Position numbers and translations under genes: made by a program. Below are positions 1 to 8,515 of a stretch of 64,000 nt of DNA, in pieces. The first letter of the stretch is position 1; every line of letters starts with the position of its first letter. This DNA comes from Aequorivita sp. (GTDB taxonomy: Bacteria; Bacteroidota; Bacteroidia; Flavobacteriales; Flavobacteriaceae), in contig JAUYGY010000014.1 of NCBI GenBank assembly GCA_030690315.1, positions 21,232-85,231 of the forward strand. Reading direction: 5' to 3'. The notes beneath the pieces were generated by a model. The model made no database searches. It was not told the DNA's origin and saw only the letters and a list, made by a program, of their open reading frames with translations.

Positions 1-1209
1 TGGAGGAGTTCCAAAGTTAGCGTTACAAGTACCTGAACCATCTTGAGCTTCTGCGTTTACAGAATCACTTCCAAGGCCACCATTTGAATAATTGTTTTCC
101 TGGAAATTTCCACCTACTTCATCAAAACCATATTGATACATAATGTCATGAAAAATATTGTTTATGTAAAAAAGGTTGGTTATTGCGGCATCCTCATATT
201 GGGTTCCATTGGTATAAATTTGACTGAAAGGATATCCCGAAAAATCCAAATCTGCACCCCCATCTGGCTGATAGCCTGAGTTGTTTCCATCTTCATAGGC
301 ATTTGCATTATTACCGCGCGTTGTAGTAAATTCAGCTCCTGCAACGCCATTGGTGTCGTGCCATCCAAATGGAGAGGCCACTGCATTTGCAGGTAGTACC
401 TCTATTGTACGTGGCCCGTAATAAGGACTTTCAAGAGGCAACTTAAATACTTCATAACACTCTACACAAGCAGCTGGTGCGGCTCCTTTTAGTTCGGCAT
501 AATTTGGAATATCATATAAGTTAGTGTTGAAATTCATTTCTTTCACATCATTGCTATGATCGTGTTCAACTGCACAGCTAACCATCCAGTTTGCTTTGTT
601 TACAATTTCACCAGTGGTTGCATTAATTCTTAAGCTCCACCAGTCTTGGTGACTTTTTTCTTCAATTGAAATATCCCAACACAAAACCAATTGGTTGGTT
701 TCTGTAAGGGCATACATCAATTTTGCAGGTATTGGGCTCGAAGAAATTCCGCCATCGCTTAGCAATGTTTCCTTAGCAACTCCTCTGGGACCATCAATTA
801 CAGATAGAGAGCCGCTAATGGAATATCCCAATTGCATAGCTGCTGCCTGTACTGCTTGTGCCGCTGTAAGCCCTGGCTGATTGGAGCCAGAAATTTTTTC
901 AGTAGTATTTTTTATAAATTTATTGTCCTGTGAAATTACTTTTCCGTTTGCCAAAGTATGGATACCAGATTCAGTTCCATAAATTTCGATTCCGTTAAGT
1001 AATTGTCTGAAATAGACGTGCTGAATACCACTTGTTCTACTAATAGATTCACTTGTTATTTGCCACTGTACATCTTGTGGCAATAGCTCATTTTGCTCTA
1101 GAAAATGATTCAATTGTTTGTTGATCACTCCTGAAAAATTTTGCGCAATCATAGTGCCTGAAAAAACGCACATAATTGCCAGGAATAAGTTCCGGGTAAC
1201 TTTTTTCAT
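1..1209 (-). CDS. M36 (fungalysin) family metallopeptidase, N-terminal part
   Basis: This is the first 403 codons of a secreted zinc metalloprotease; the gene runs off the left edge. The start is the ATG at 1209, followed by a signal peptide of about 22 residues ending in MIAQ. Residues of about 40-110 look like the FTP propeptide domain (NGIEIYGTESG, LANGKVISQDNKF). A PepSY-like stretch follows (WWSLRINATTGEIVNKANW). The mature domain begins near residue 255 with PFGWHDTNG and TRGNNANAYED, which are typical of fungalysins, then NNIFHDIMYQYGFDE. The HEXXH zinc motif must lie beyond the edge, so catalytic competence cannot be checked. It is divergent from the sigma factor at 1427. The protein is probably exported for protein degradation, and flavobacterial M36 enzymes often end in a type IX secretion tail. 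Confidence 0.85.
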   Translation of the reverse strand, partial: MKKVTRNLFLAIMCVFSGTMIAQNFSGVINKQLNHFLEQNELLPQDVQWQITSESISRTSGIQHVYFRQLLNGIEIYGTESGIHTLANGKVISQDNKFIKNTTEKISGSNQPGLTAAQAVQAAAMQLGYSISGSLSVIDGPRGVAKETLLSDGGISSSPIPAKLMYALTETNQLVLCWDISIEEKSHQDWWSLRINATTGEIVNKANWMVSCAVEHDHSNDVKEMNFNTNLYDIPNYAELKGAAPAACVECYEVFKLPLESPYYGPRTIEVLPANAVASPFGWHDTNGVAGAEFTTTRGNNANAYEDGNNSGYQPDGGADLDFSGYPFSQIYTNGTQYEDAAITNLFYINNIFHDIMYQYGFDEVGGNFQENNYSNGGLGSDSVNAEAQDGSGTCNANFGTPP

Positions 1210-1371
1210 TTTTTTTTGATTTGTTTTAGATTAATATTAGCTTTAAGTAGGTTTAGGTTAAGGGTTTGTAAAGCTATTAAAAAATTCATTTTTCACAACT
1301 TTTTCATAAAATTCACAATAAATTTAACATAAAGTTGAACTAATAATGTAGCGTTCTCAGATATTTCTAAA

Positions 1372-1391
1372 AGTTGTTTAAAAACACAACT
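1372..1391. promoter_or_regulatory. Perfect 6-8-6 inverted repeat upstream of an ECF sigma gene
   Basis: AGTTGT, 8 bp, ACAACT lies 35 bp before the sigma factor start at 1427. A TACATTTA sequence (7 of 8 to the TAnnTTTG -7 element) follows at 1404-1411. This may be an operator or a sigma-specific upstream element. Only the symmetry is observed; no regulator can be named. Confidence 0.3.
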
Positions 1392-1426
1392 AATAAATTT
1401 CATTACATTTACCTAAAAAAAGTTCT

Positions 1427-1960
1427 ATGGAACAACCCAATGATCTCATTATAGAGATGCAAAACGGAAACGAAAAGGCATTTTCCCGTTTATATACTAT
1501 GTACAGCGAAGCCATATATGGTATAATTTACAGTATTGTTTTAGATGAAAACACTGCTGAAGAAGTTTTACAGGACGTTTTCATAAAAGTCTGGAACAAT
1601 GCCAGTTCCTATTCTATTGAAAAAGGGCGCTTTTTTACTTGGTTGTTGAACATTGCAAGAAATACGGCTATTGATGAAACACGTTCAAAGGCATTTAAAA
1701 ACTCCAAAAAAAACCTAAGTACCTCAAACTTCGTAGATATACTATCATCCTCAGATAGTTTAAACAAAATGACAAATGCTATAGGCCTAAAAAAGTTTGT
1801 AGATGCCCTTAAACCAGCATGTGTTAAAATAATTGACCTGCTGTATTTTAAAGGTTTCACCCAAGCTGAAGCATCAAAAACATTGGACATACCATTAGGA
1901 ACATTAAAAACAAGAAACCGAACCTGTATCAATGAATTACGGGTAATGGTCTTAGGATAA
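1427..1960 (+). CDS. ECF-type RNA polymerase sigma factor
   Basis: A 177-residue sigma-70 family protein of the extracytoplasmic-function group. Region 2 covers about residues 20-90: LYTMYSEAIYGIIY, then ENTAEEVLQDVFIKVWNN, the usual 2.2 helix, then FFTWLLNIARNTAID, the 2.3/2.4 DNA-melting part. Region 4 is near residues 135-175 with the helix-turn-helix FTQAEASKTLDIPLGTLK. The gene for a membrane-anchored anti-sigma factor starts 6 bp downstream, so this is a classic sigma/anti-sigma operon. The targets are not shown; the neighbouring DUF4331 and TPR genes or the divergent protease are candidates. Confidence 0.92.
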   Translation: MEQPNDLIIEMQNGNEKAFSRLYTMYSEAIYGIIYSIVLDENTAEEVLQDVFIKVWNNASSYSIEKGRFFTWLLNIARNTAIDETRSKAFKNSKKNLSTSNFVDILSSSDSLNKMTNAIGLKKFVDALKPACVKIIDLLYFKGFTQAEASKTLDIPLGTLKTRNRTCINELRVMVLG

Positions 1961-1966
1961 AACATT

Positions 1967-2761
1967 ATGAACCCCGAAGAAATTATAGCATCAGGAAATT
2001 TAGAGATGTATGTGTGTGGCGCACTGCCTAAAGAGGAAGCATTTGAAATAGAAGAAGCAATTGCCACCTACCCAGAAGTGAAGCGCGAAATAGAGCTTAT
2101 TGAGGAATCATTGGTGCTCTTGGCAGAAACCGTAGCTCCCCCAGTTCAAGCAATGACCTGGACCCATATTTTAAATTCAATTCGAAACATTAACACTACA
2201 GAAACCTCCAAAGTAAGGACATTAAATTGGCCGGCAATAACAGGCTGGGCAGCGGCTATCCTATTTATGGGTGGAATTATGTGGATGTTGAAACAAACGA
2301 ATGATCTGAACAATTCCCTACAAATAACAACTACTGAAAACACAGTTTTAAAGGAGGAAAAAACCACCGTGGATAATCAGCTTGCCGAAAATTCGCAAAT
2401 TCTTGAAGTCTTAAGATCGAAAGATTATCAGGCATTTACACTTCCCGGAAACCAAGCCGTTGCGCCCGAGGCATTCGCGAAAGTATATTTAAACAAAACC
2501 GAAAATGTGGCTTATATTGATATTAAAGGTTTACCCGCGCCACCTCGAGGAAAGGTATATCAAGTTTGGTCCCTCAAAATGGAACCACTTACACCCACCA
2601 GCGTAGGTTTAATTTCAGCTGAAAATGAAACCAGCAAAGGAATATACAAGTTCATAAACTTCCCAGACCCCGAAGCTTTCGGAATAACCTTGGAGCCAGA
2701 GGGCGGTAGCGAAACACCTACCCTATCACAGTTATATACGTTGGGAATGATTACTATTTAA
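1967..2761 (+). CDS. Anti-sigma factor, RskA-type
   Basis: A 264-residue partner of the preceding sigma factor. The N-terminal 60 residues form an acidic helical region (ASGNLEMYVCGALPKEEA) that would hold the sigma factor in the cytoplasm. One membrane segment lies near residues 88-108 (WAAAILFMGGIMWML). A coiled-coil stretch follows (about 110-145). The C-terminal, outside part carries the RskA-like motif GLPAPPRGKVYQVWSL, seen in anti-sigma-K factors. In this family, release of the sigma factor usually follows proteolysis of the membrane segment after an envelope signal. A strong terminator follows the gene. Confidence 0.85.
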   Translation: MNPEEIIASGNLEMYVCGALPKEEAFEIEEAIATYPEVKREIELIEESLVLLAETVAPPVQAMTWTHILNSIRNINTTETSKVRTLNWPAITGWAAAILFMGGIMWMLKQTNDLNNSLQITTTENTVLKEEKTTVDNQLAENSQILEVLRSKDYQAFTLPGNQAVAPEAFAKVYLNKTENVAYIDIKGLPAPPRGKVYQVWSLKMEPLTPTSVGLISAENETSKGIYKFINFPDPEAFGITLEPEGGSETPTLSQLYTLGMITI

Positions 2762-2780
2762 ACAGAAAAAATCTTTAAAA

Positions 2781-2815
2781 AAAACCTGTACTCATTTATA
2801 AGTACAGGTTTTTTT
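2781..2815 (+). terminator. Rho-independent terminator after the anti-sigma gene
   Basis: AACCTGTACT and AGTACAGGTT form a 10-bp stem with an 8-nt loop, followed by a run of T. It lies 20 bp beyond the anti-sigma stop codon. Confidence 0.9.
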
Positions 2816-2860
2816 ATGATTCAAAAACTAATAGCTGTTCAAAAATTATAAAATAAAAAA

Positions 2861-2879
2861 CGTCCGCCAATGGCGGACG
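2861..2879 (-). terminator. Terminator hairpin for the TPR lipoprotein gene
   Basis: CGTCCGCC, AAT, GGCGGACG is a perfect GC-rich 8-bp stem. Read on the minus strand it is followed by TTTTTTATTTT, so it most likely ends transcription of the gene whose stop codon is at 3002. Confidence 0.75.
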
Positions 2880-2902
2880 CTTCAACTAACAAAAAAACTC
2901 TG

Positions 2903-2992
2903 AAAACCGGGTTTACCGGTTTTGTAAAATCTATCAATTTCTTGATAGATAACCAACCTCATTATAATTACGTAATAATTAAAAGATTGGTT
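2903..2992. repeat. Cluster of further inverted repeats between convergent genes
   Basis: Three more dyads follow the two terminators. AAAACCGG-5 nt-CCGGTTTT is at 2903-2923. CTATCAA-4 nt-TTGATAG is at 2931-2948. An AACCAA/TTGGTT pair at 2951-2992 encloses the palindrome ATTACGTAAT. The function is unknown; they may strengthen termination or stabilise 3' ends of mRNA. Confidence 0.6.
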
Positions 2993-3001
2993 TTCTATTT
3001 A

Positions 3002-4279
3002 CTATAATTTTTCAATTTCTTTTGCTTTTACGGGTCCCAATTCATAAAATGCACCCATAAGCTCTTCTTTTATTGGGGTTACTTTATCATTCATTCCATT
3101 TGCTTTATAAATTAAAGCAGAATGGAAAAGCGCATTTGGCTCGGAAGTTTTCCCTACCACATATTCTTCAATCGTTTTCAAAGCGGCCACTTTATCACCT
3201 GCTTTCAATTGTGAATATGCCAACAGTTGGTATGTTTCTGGAGTAGCTCGGTTTGTGATTTCCTTTGCGGCTAAAGCCAATGCTTTTTCAGGATTCGTTT
3301 CAGCATAAAGGGTTATGAGATAAGTATTATACATGTCTCCATAATCTACATTTTCTGTTGCTTTCAGAAACATGTCATATTGCTTTTTTGCTTCGGAAGT
3401 ATTTCCTTCATATTCTGCCATCTCCCCTTTCAAAAGGTAATAATCCGGCGCTTTGTGGTTTACCATTACAGAATCTAAAATCCGGTTTGCTTCTTTGGTA
3501 TTTTTTTCAGAAGAATAGACCATCCACGCAATTTGCTTTTTCACATAATGGTTGTCCGGTTCAATCGTCAAGGTTTTGAGATAGCTATTGTAGGAATCCT
3601 CAAATCTTCCGGCGTGGCCATAAAAATCGCCAATGTTGCTATAAATCCAAGATTTAAAACCTTTGTTGTCACGTTCTTCAGCTATTTGTTTTGCCTGTTC
3701 CAGATATTTTATGGCTGCATCCAGATTTCCATTGTGGTCGCTCCATTTTGCCAAACGAATTAAATAATTGAAATCTTTTGGATCCTTTATTTTCCCTAAA
3801 AGCGTATCAGCCCTGTTATATTCACCCAATTCCATCGCTACATCAAAGAGCATCATTTCGGTTTCCTTTCGGTTGTCCTCATAGGTGTAGGCGCTATCCA
3901 ATAAAACTTGCGCTTCCTTAAAACGGTGCTGCGAAATATAGTTATGTGCCAAACTGCGCAAATAGGAATCCTTGTCTCTGGCTGAAATATCGTGTGTCTT
4001 TTTAAGTAGCGTTTCAGAGGTTTTCAATTCTGAAATATTTCCCGTACTTCCAAAAAGGGCTGCATGAATTCCAGCCAAACGGCCCATTTCCATCAAATTT
4101 GTGGAATCATTATTGAATTTATTCTGCCAAAATTCCAACTCTTTATTGATAGCATCCTTTCCGGGCGTTTTAGCAGTCACTAAATATTGATCATAATCTT
4201 TGCTATCGGTTATTTCCTTTGGCTTTTCTTGGCATCCAAAAAGAATTGCAATTGTGAGTATTGTTATTATTTTTTTCAT
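3002..4279 (-). CDS. TPR-repeat lipoprotein
   Basis: A 425-residue protein with a lipoprotein signal peptide (lipobox LFGC, Cys16), so probably membrane-anchored. The rest is helical with several tetratricopeptide units, for example around IYSNIGDFYGHAGRFEDSYN, the following YLKTLTIEPDNHYV, and YLLKGEMAEYEGNTSEA. TPRs are protein-binding scaffolds; no catalytic motif is visible. It sits 90 bp after a DUF4331-like pair in the same direction, and probably shares their regulation. A terminator hairpin lies downstream. The function is not known. Confidence 0.8.
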   Translation of the reverse strand: MKKIITILTIAILFGCQEKPKEITDSKDYDQYLVTAKTPGKDAINKELEFWQNKFNNDSTNLMEMGRLAGIHAALFGSTGNISELKTSETLLKKTHDISARDKDSYLRSLAHNYISQHRFKEAQVLLDSAYTYEDNRKETEMMLFDVAMELGEYNRADTLLGKIKDPKDFNYLIRLAKWSDHNGNLDAAIKYLEQAKQIAEERDNKGFKSWIYSNIGDFYGHAGRFEDSYNSYLKTLTIEPDNHYVKKQIAWMVYSSEKNTKEANRILDSVMVNHKAPDYYLLKGEMAEYEGNTSEAKKQYDMFLKATENVDYGDMYNTYLITLYAETNPEKALALAAKEITNRATPETYQLLAYSQLKAGDKVAALKTIEEYVVGKTSEPNALFHSALIYKANGMNDKVTPIKEELMGAFYELGPVKAKEIEKL

Positions 4280-4369
4280 TTTAAAATGTTTTGTTGGTTT
4301 TCTAAAATAGTATTTAAAACAAAAAAGAGAACACAGACGGTTCTCTTTCTTGAATTAAAACGCTGTTTA

Positions 4370-4996
4370 TTAAAACGGCCCAGCCAAATATGGGAAGCTG
4401 CTTGAAAAAGTAACATCATTTGTTGGCACACCATCACTGGTTAAGTCTGGATTTTCAGATCCATCTGGACCACCGAAAATCAATAACAACGATACATCTA
4501 TAACATCATCACTTAAAGCTCTCCCAGTCAAAATCTCTGTCCCGTTAAAGTAAGTAGTAATTCCTGTTTTACCCAACCACAATACATCATTGGAAAGTAC
4601 GGTTGTGAAAGTTGCAGCATCAAGCCCTAAAGCATTTGTTGTATAGCCGGCATTTAAAGCAAGCAATCTATCTTGAAATTTAGTTTGAAAAGCAGCCTGC
4701 ATTGCGGTAGGAACCGTAACGTTAAAGGCATCTTTAAATCCTGTAGTTCCAAAAACTGTATTAATACCGGGACGGCCCATTTGGTCTTCCTGTTTGTACG
4801 TGCCGCTAAAGTCAATTACTTGTCCGCAAGGCGCACATTCCGGTCCACCGCAGTCCACTCCTGTTTCTTCACCGTTCATAATTCCATCGGTACAAGTTTC
4901 CTGAAATATTACGTTATCGTCATCATCTTTACACTGCACAAACAAAAGTGAAGTTGAAATTGCAGCAAAAAGGGTTATATATTTTAATGTTTTCAT
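4370..4996 (-). CDS. Lipoprotein resembling the C-terminal half of DUF4331
   Basis: About 208 residues. The start is the ATG at 4996 (MKTLKYITLFAAIS), because an in-frame TTG upstream adds only nine residues with no signal-peptide logic. The lipobox is near LLFVQCKDDD. A Cys-rich linker of a type common in flavobacterial surface proteins follows (CTDGIMNGEETGVDCGG, then CAPC). The rest (MGRPGINTVF, then KDAFNVTVP, GRALSDDVIDVSLLL, SDGVPTNDVTF, FPYLAGPF) matches what I know of the C-terminal half of DUF4331 proteins. The N-terminal half appears to be the separate gene 29 bp upstream. The function is unknown. Confidence 0.7.
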   Translation of the reverse strand: MKTLKYITLFAAISTSLLFVQCKDDDDNVIFQETCTDGIMNGEETGVDCGGPECAPCGQVIDFSGTYKQEDQMGRPGINTVFGTTGFKDAFNVTVPTAMQAAFQTKFQDRLLALNAGYTTNALGLDAATFTTVLSNDVLWLGKTGITTYFNGTEILTGRALSDDVIDVSLLLIFGGPDGSENPDLTSDGVPTNDVTFSSSFPYLAGPF

Positions 4997-5025
4997 CTGT
5001 ATAAAATTTTTCAAGGTTAGCAATA

Positions 5026-5721
5026 TTATATTTTTCTTTTGGCCTCAACCCACACATTATATATAGGTGTATTTGGAGCAAATTGATTTACGCCTGCAAC
5101 TCCACCGGGAATCATAGATTTCGGAACCTCAACAACAATACTAAGTACGTTTGTTCCAGCAAATGTATCAGCGCCGGGATTATTAAAACTGGAAGCTGTG
5201 CCGGCAAGAATTGCATTGTATTGGTTAAAGTCAAAGAAAAAAGGATCTTCCCGTGGCCCTGCAAAAAACTTCATTCCGTCTTTTTCGGCAATTTGAACAT
5301 CATCTTTGGTAGAGATTTTCACGCTTCTTTTTGTTGAAGTAGCAATTGTGCTCTCCAACGGATCCATTCCGGGAGTAGCCGGGCCTGTCGGTCCAATGAA
5401 ATACATAGAATCTCCACGCTTAATGGCTTGGATTACCAAATCTTCCTTAAGATCATTGTCATTATCTATATTAATTTCAATCAATACGGTTTCATCAAAT
5501 ATTGCCTGGGTTGTGGGTTGCCCCGGCGCCAATAACCCTTGTACGTTAGCAGCAAAAACAAAGTTGCCGTTGTTCTCACCCTGAAAAGCGTAAAAGTCTG
5601 TTATATCCGCTGTAGTGCCTTGAATGGCGGGGGCATCAATGTGATCCGCGGATATTAAAAATACCGATAGTACGGCTACGCCTATTCCACCGATTACTGC
5701 AAAAATTTTTGATTTTTTCAT
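5026..5721 (-). CDS. DUF4331 family exported protein (N-terminal half type)
   Basis: A 231-residue protein with a signal peptide or N-terminal anchor (residues 1-25) and the DUF4331 signature SADHIDAPAIQGTTADITD, followed by FYAFQGENNGNFVFAANVQG. It ends in NTPIYNVWVEAKRKI, just where longer DUF4331 proteins would continue into the GRPxINT region; that region is in the next gene. The role of DUF4331 is not established. Its position beside an ECF sigma pair and a TPR lipoprotein suggests an envelope or stress-related locus. Its promoter should lie in the 145 bp between it and the LETM1-related gene. Confidence 0.75.
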   Translation of the reverse strand: MKKSKIFAVIGGIGVAVLSVFLISADHIDAPAIQGTTADITDFYAFQGENNGNFVFAANVQGLLAPGQPTTQAIFDETVLIEINIDNDNDLKEDLVIQAIKRGDSMYFIGPTGPATPGMDPLESTIATSTKRSVKISTKDDVQIAEKDGMKFFAGPREDPFFFDFNQYNAILAGTASSFNNPGADTFAGTNVLSIVVEVPKSMIPGGVAGVNQFAPNTPIYNVWVEAKRKI

Positions 5722-5867
5722 CTTTTTTGTTGGTTTATATTATTTATTTTTACTTGTTCGCTTATAGTTACGCTTAAATGTAATTGTTGGTTTTTAAAAC
5801 TGCGTTAATCTTTTGTTAACGTGAAAATGTACTGTTTGAGAGCCCTAAATTAATTATAAATAATACA

Positions 5868-7091
5868 ATGAACCCGTCTGCACCCGATTGGATTTTAAAA
5901 TTTTTAAATCATTTTGACAGAAAGGATCTTATAGAACCCTTTGAAAACGACAACACATTTTATGACGCACTAAAGCAAACTGGTTTCATTTATGGACTTT
6001 CCGTAGCGGCAGTTCCACAAAAATCGCTCGGGAGCTTAAAGCTTACGCAGGAGGAATACACCAAAATAAATCTTTTCCACGCTTTGCTGTTTCAGTTTTA
6101 TAAAAAAAATAGAAATGGCACCAACGAAGAAGCAATTACAGATATTCTTTCTTTTTACCAACACCTTCAAAAAAGAAAGACTGGTTTCTTTCAAAGATTT
6201 TCGCTTTCACAAGGCCCAGCAAATTCTTTGGAACACATACTTTCCGCAAGGCTACAGGATGCAAATACATTATTAAAGAAGAATACGGTTTCGCTACTTA
6301 CGCACTCGCTCCTTTATTTGGACGTTTTGGCTTATAAACAATGGCAAACAGATACAGACAGTACCAAAAAATATTACAAACAATTGGAAACCGTGGTTCT
6401 AACTGGTTGTTTTTATACCTTAAAATCGAAAAAGAAGAAAAACAAATACGACAAACTTTTAATTGAATTATTTGAATCCTCTTCCGAATATATAATAGAT
6501 GATGCCGATGGCGGAGCCGCTACCTTTTTGGAAAGCATAAACTATATGAACAACAGCGAGGAGTCGTTGGAAAAAAGGTATATGCTGGACCTCTGCTGTC
6601 TTACGGTTTTGGAAGACTTAAAACTTGACGATGCCGAGCATCAGTTTTTACAGCAAATGTTGGTAACGCTTGATTTTGGGACAGATGAATTAAGCAAAAG
6701 CCTTTTTGCCCTTGATACTTTTTCAGAAAAATACAGCAAAAAAATACTTCTTTTTGAATATACACATCCGGTGAAGCAGTTTTACAAACAATCTTCCTCA
6801 ACGGTAAAACTATTGATTATTCGCAAAAAAGATCGCTTGGCGCGCGAGCTGGAAGAAAGTGGTGAGCTGGTGGTACTTTTGGGCCAATCTACCTTGCGCG
6901 ATCTAACCCCCGAAGAAAAAATAAAAGTAAAGGAGCAGTTATTGGATGTCTGCAAAACCATTCCGTCGCTCACTATTTTTTTGATTCCGGGCGGGAGTGT
7001 TCTTCTTCCTCTGTTGGTGAAATTTATTCCAAAACTTTTGCCTTCTTCATTTCAGGAAAACAGGATTAAGATTGACAAAACGAAAAAGTAA
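5868..7091 (+). CDS. LETM1-related biofilm-associated protein
   Basis: A 407-residue protein. The C-terminal stretch (CKTIPSLTIFLIPGGSVLLP followed by LLVKFIPKLLPSSF) is the LETM1-like motif that in mitochondria belongs to a cation-exchange membrane protein. Flavobacterial homologues are named for a biofilm association. The N-terminal 330 residues are mainly helical and not otherwise recognised. The only clearly hydrophobic segment is near residues 370-390. It stands alone on the plus strand, converging on the response regulator with only 2 bp between the two stop codons. The biochemical role is not known. Confidence 0.75.
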   Translation: MNPSAPDWILKFLNHFDRKDLIEPFENDNTFYDALKQTGFIYGLSVAAVPQKSLGSLKLTQEEYTKINLFHALLFQFYKKNRNGTNEEAITDILSFYQHLQKRKTGFFQRFSLSQGPANSLEHILSARLQDANTLLKKNTVSLLTHSLLYLDVLAYKQWQTDTDSTKKYYKQLETVVLTGCFYTLKSKKKKNKYDKLLIELFESSSEYIIDDADGGAATFLESINYMNNSEESLEKRYMLDLCCLTVLEDLKLDDAEHQFLQQMLVTLDFGTDELSKSLFALDTFSEKYSKKILLFEYTHPVKQFYKQSSSTVKLLIIRKKDRLARELEESGELVVLLGQSTLRDLTPEEKIKVKEQLLDVCKTIPSLTIFLIPGGSVLLPLLVKFIPKLLPSSFQENRIKIDKTKK

Positions 7092-7093
7092 AC

Positions 7094-7849
7094 TTACTCC
7101 AACCAAAGTTTGAAATCCCGCACCCGCTCCCGCGCAACGATTACTTCTTGCTCTTTATAACTGTTCAATTTTAACTGAAGCCGTGAATTTGTGTAGGAAA
7201 TTATATCCTTTATTGAATTGATATTTATATAATATTTTCTACTTATCCTAAAAAAAGTTTCGGGCGATAGTTCCTGTTCCAATTGCTCCAAAGTGGTTTC
7301 CAAAAGATAATTGCGTCCGTCTACGGTATGTGCATAAGTTCCTTTGTTTTCGGAATAGAAACACTCAATTTCATCTGCCGAAATCATTTTTATGTGTTGC
7401 CCAATTTTTGTGGTAAATCGTTTTTTGTACTCGCGCTCTATAGGATTTACGAGCAATTTTTTAATATCCTCAAAATTGAACTGAATGTTTTGGGTAGCTG
7501 GTTTTAAGAATTTGTATTTCTTAACTGCCGCCTGCAATTCTTCATCATCAATAGGTTTCAGCAGATAGTCAATACTATTCAATTTGAAGGCCTGCAAAGC
7601 ATATTCATCAAAAGCAGTTGTAAAAATAATGGCGCTGTTCACCTCAACCGCATCAAAAATTTCAAAGGAAAGACCATCACTCAACTGAATGTCCAGAAAA
7701 ATAAGGTCTGGATGCGGATTGTTCTGAAACCAATTTACCGCTTCTTCCACACTGTGAAGCATTTCATTTACGTTTACGTTCAGCTTTTCAAGCATACGCT
7801 GCAAATAGCGGGCAGATGGTTTTTCGTCTTCAATGATTAGTACGTTCAT
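7094..7849 (-). CDS. LytTR-family response regulator
   Basis: A 251-residue two-component regulator. The receiver domain fills residues 1-115, with acidic residues E7/D8 and the phospho-acceptor Asp53 in LIFLDIQLSDG; a conserved Lys is in YLLKPID. The C-terminal 100 residues form a LytTR DNA-binding domain (KMISADEIECFYSENKGTYA, FFRISRKYYININSI, VIVARERVRDFKLWL). It is the last gene of an operon starting with a LytS-type kinase at 10251, so that kinase is its probable partner. Two TTTCAGG units lie just upstream of its start. Confidence 0.92.
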   Translation of the reverse strand: MNVLIIEDEKPSARYLQRMLEKLNVNVNEMLHSVEEAVNWFQNNPHPDLIFLDIQLSDGLSFEIFDAVEVNSAIIFTTAFDEYALQAFKLNSIDYLLKPIDDEELQAAVKKYKFLKPATQNIQFNFEDIKKLLVNPIEREYKKRFTTKIGQHIKMISADEIECFYSENKGTYAHTVDGRNYLLETTLEQLEQELSPETFFRISRKYYININSIKDIISYTNSRLQLKLNSYKEQEVIVARERVRDFKLWLE

Positions 7850-7876
7850 TTTATTAGTTTCAGGTTTCAGGTTTTG

Positions 7877-8185
7877 TTATTTTTCTTCTTTATCCAAAAA
7901 TTCCTTTATTTTCCGTTCTTCCCAACGTCTAAAAATATTGTTTTCCATATTCATTACATAAAAAACATATATGGCGTGGGCTACTATTCCAAACCCCCAA
8001 AAAAAGGCGGTTGCATAAATTCCCAAATCGTTAAAATCGATTTCTTGGCTGTTGAAAACGTTTGCGGAAAGAAGTATAATTCCAACATTAACGAATACAT
8101 AAACTGCTAAATGGCTGTAAAAACCTTTCAGCGTTTCCACTTTTTTCTTTGCTCTTAAATAAGCTAGGCTTCTTTTGGTTTCCAT
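7877..8185 (-). CDS. 2TM domain-containing protein
   Basis: A 102-residue protein with the two-helix membrane domain found next to LytS-type kinases in Bacteroidota. A basic start (LRAKKKVETLKGFYSHLAVY) leads into TM1, then a short loop, TM2 (YATAFFWGFGIVAHAIYVF), and a charged tail (WEERKIKEFLDKEE). The same pattern recurs in the next two genes and in the kinase C-terminus. It may modulate or scaffold the kinase; no direct function is known. Confidence 0.85.
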   Translation of the reverse strand: METKRSLAYLRAKKKVETLKGFYSHLAVYVFVNVGIILLSANVFNSQEIDFNDLGIYATAFFWGFGIVAHAIYVFYVMNMENNIFRRWEERKIKEFLDKEEK

Positions 8186-8196
8186 TTTATTTTCTT

Positions 8197-8514
8197 TTAT
8201 TCTTCTTCAAGAAATTTTTCCAATTGTTTTTGTTCCCAGTTTTTTATAAACTTCAATTTATACTGAAAAGCATTTGCCGCGTGGAATAATACGCCAATTC
8301 CCCAAAATATTGGAACTATCAAAACATTCCAATCTACCCATTCCATGAAATCTTTATCGGGCGATTCATTCTTAAAAAATTCCACTATTTGGCCTCGAAC
8401 AATAAATATGGCAATGTTCACAATAATATAAATAGCCAAGTGTGTATAAAAACCTTTTAAGGCTTCCACCCTTTTATGGGCTTTTTTCCATTTTATGTTT
8501 TGAGAAGAATCCAT
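8197..8514 (-). CDS. 2TM domain-containing protein
   Basis: A 105-residue paralogue of its neighbours: basic lead (KKAHKRVEALKGFYTHLAIY), TM1, a loop longer than usual (ESPDKDFMEWVDWN), TM2 (VPIFWGIGVLFHAANAF) and the tail WEQKQLEKFLEEE. It lies 11 bp from the following 2TM gene and 1 bp from the preceding one, in the kinase/regulator operon. Confidence 0.85.
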   Translation of the reverse strand: MDSSQNIKWKKAHKRVEALKGFYTHLAIYIIVNIAIFIVRGQIVEFFKNESPDKDFMEWVDWNVLIVPIFWGIGVLFHAANAFQYKLKFIKNWEQKQLEKFLEEE

Positions 8515-8515
8515 T

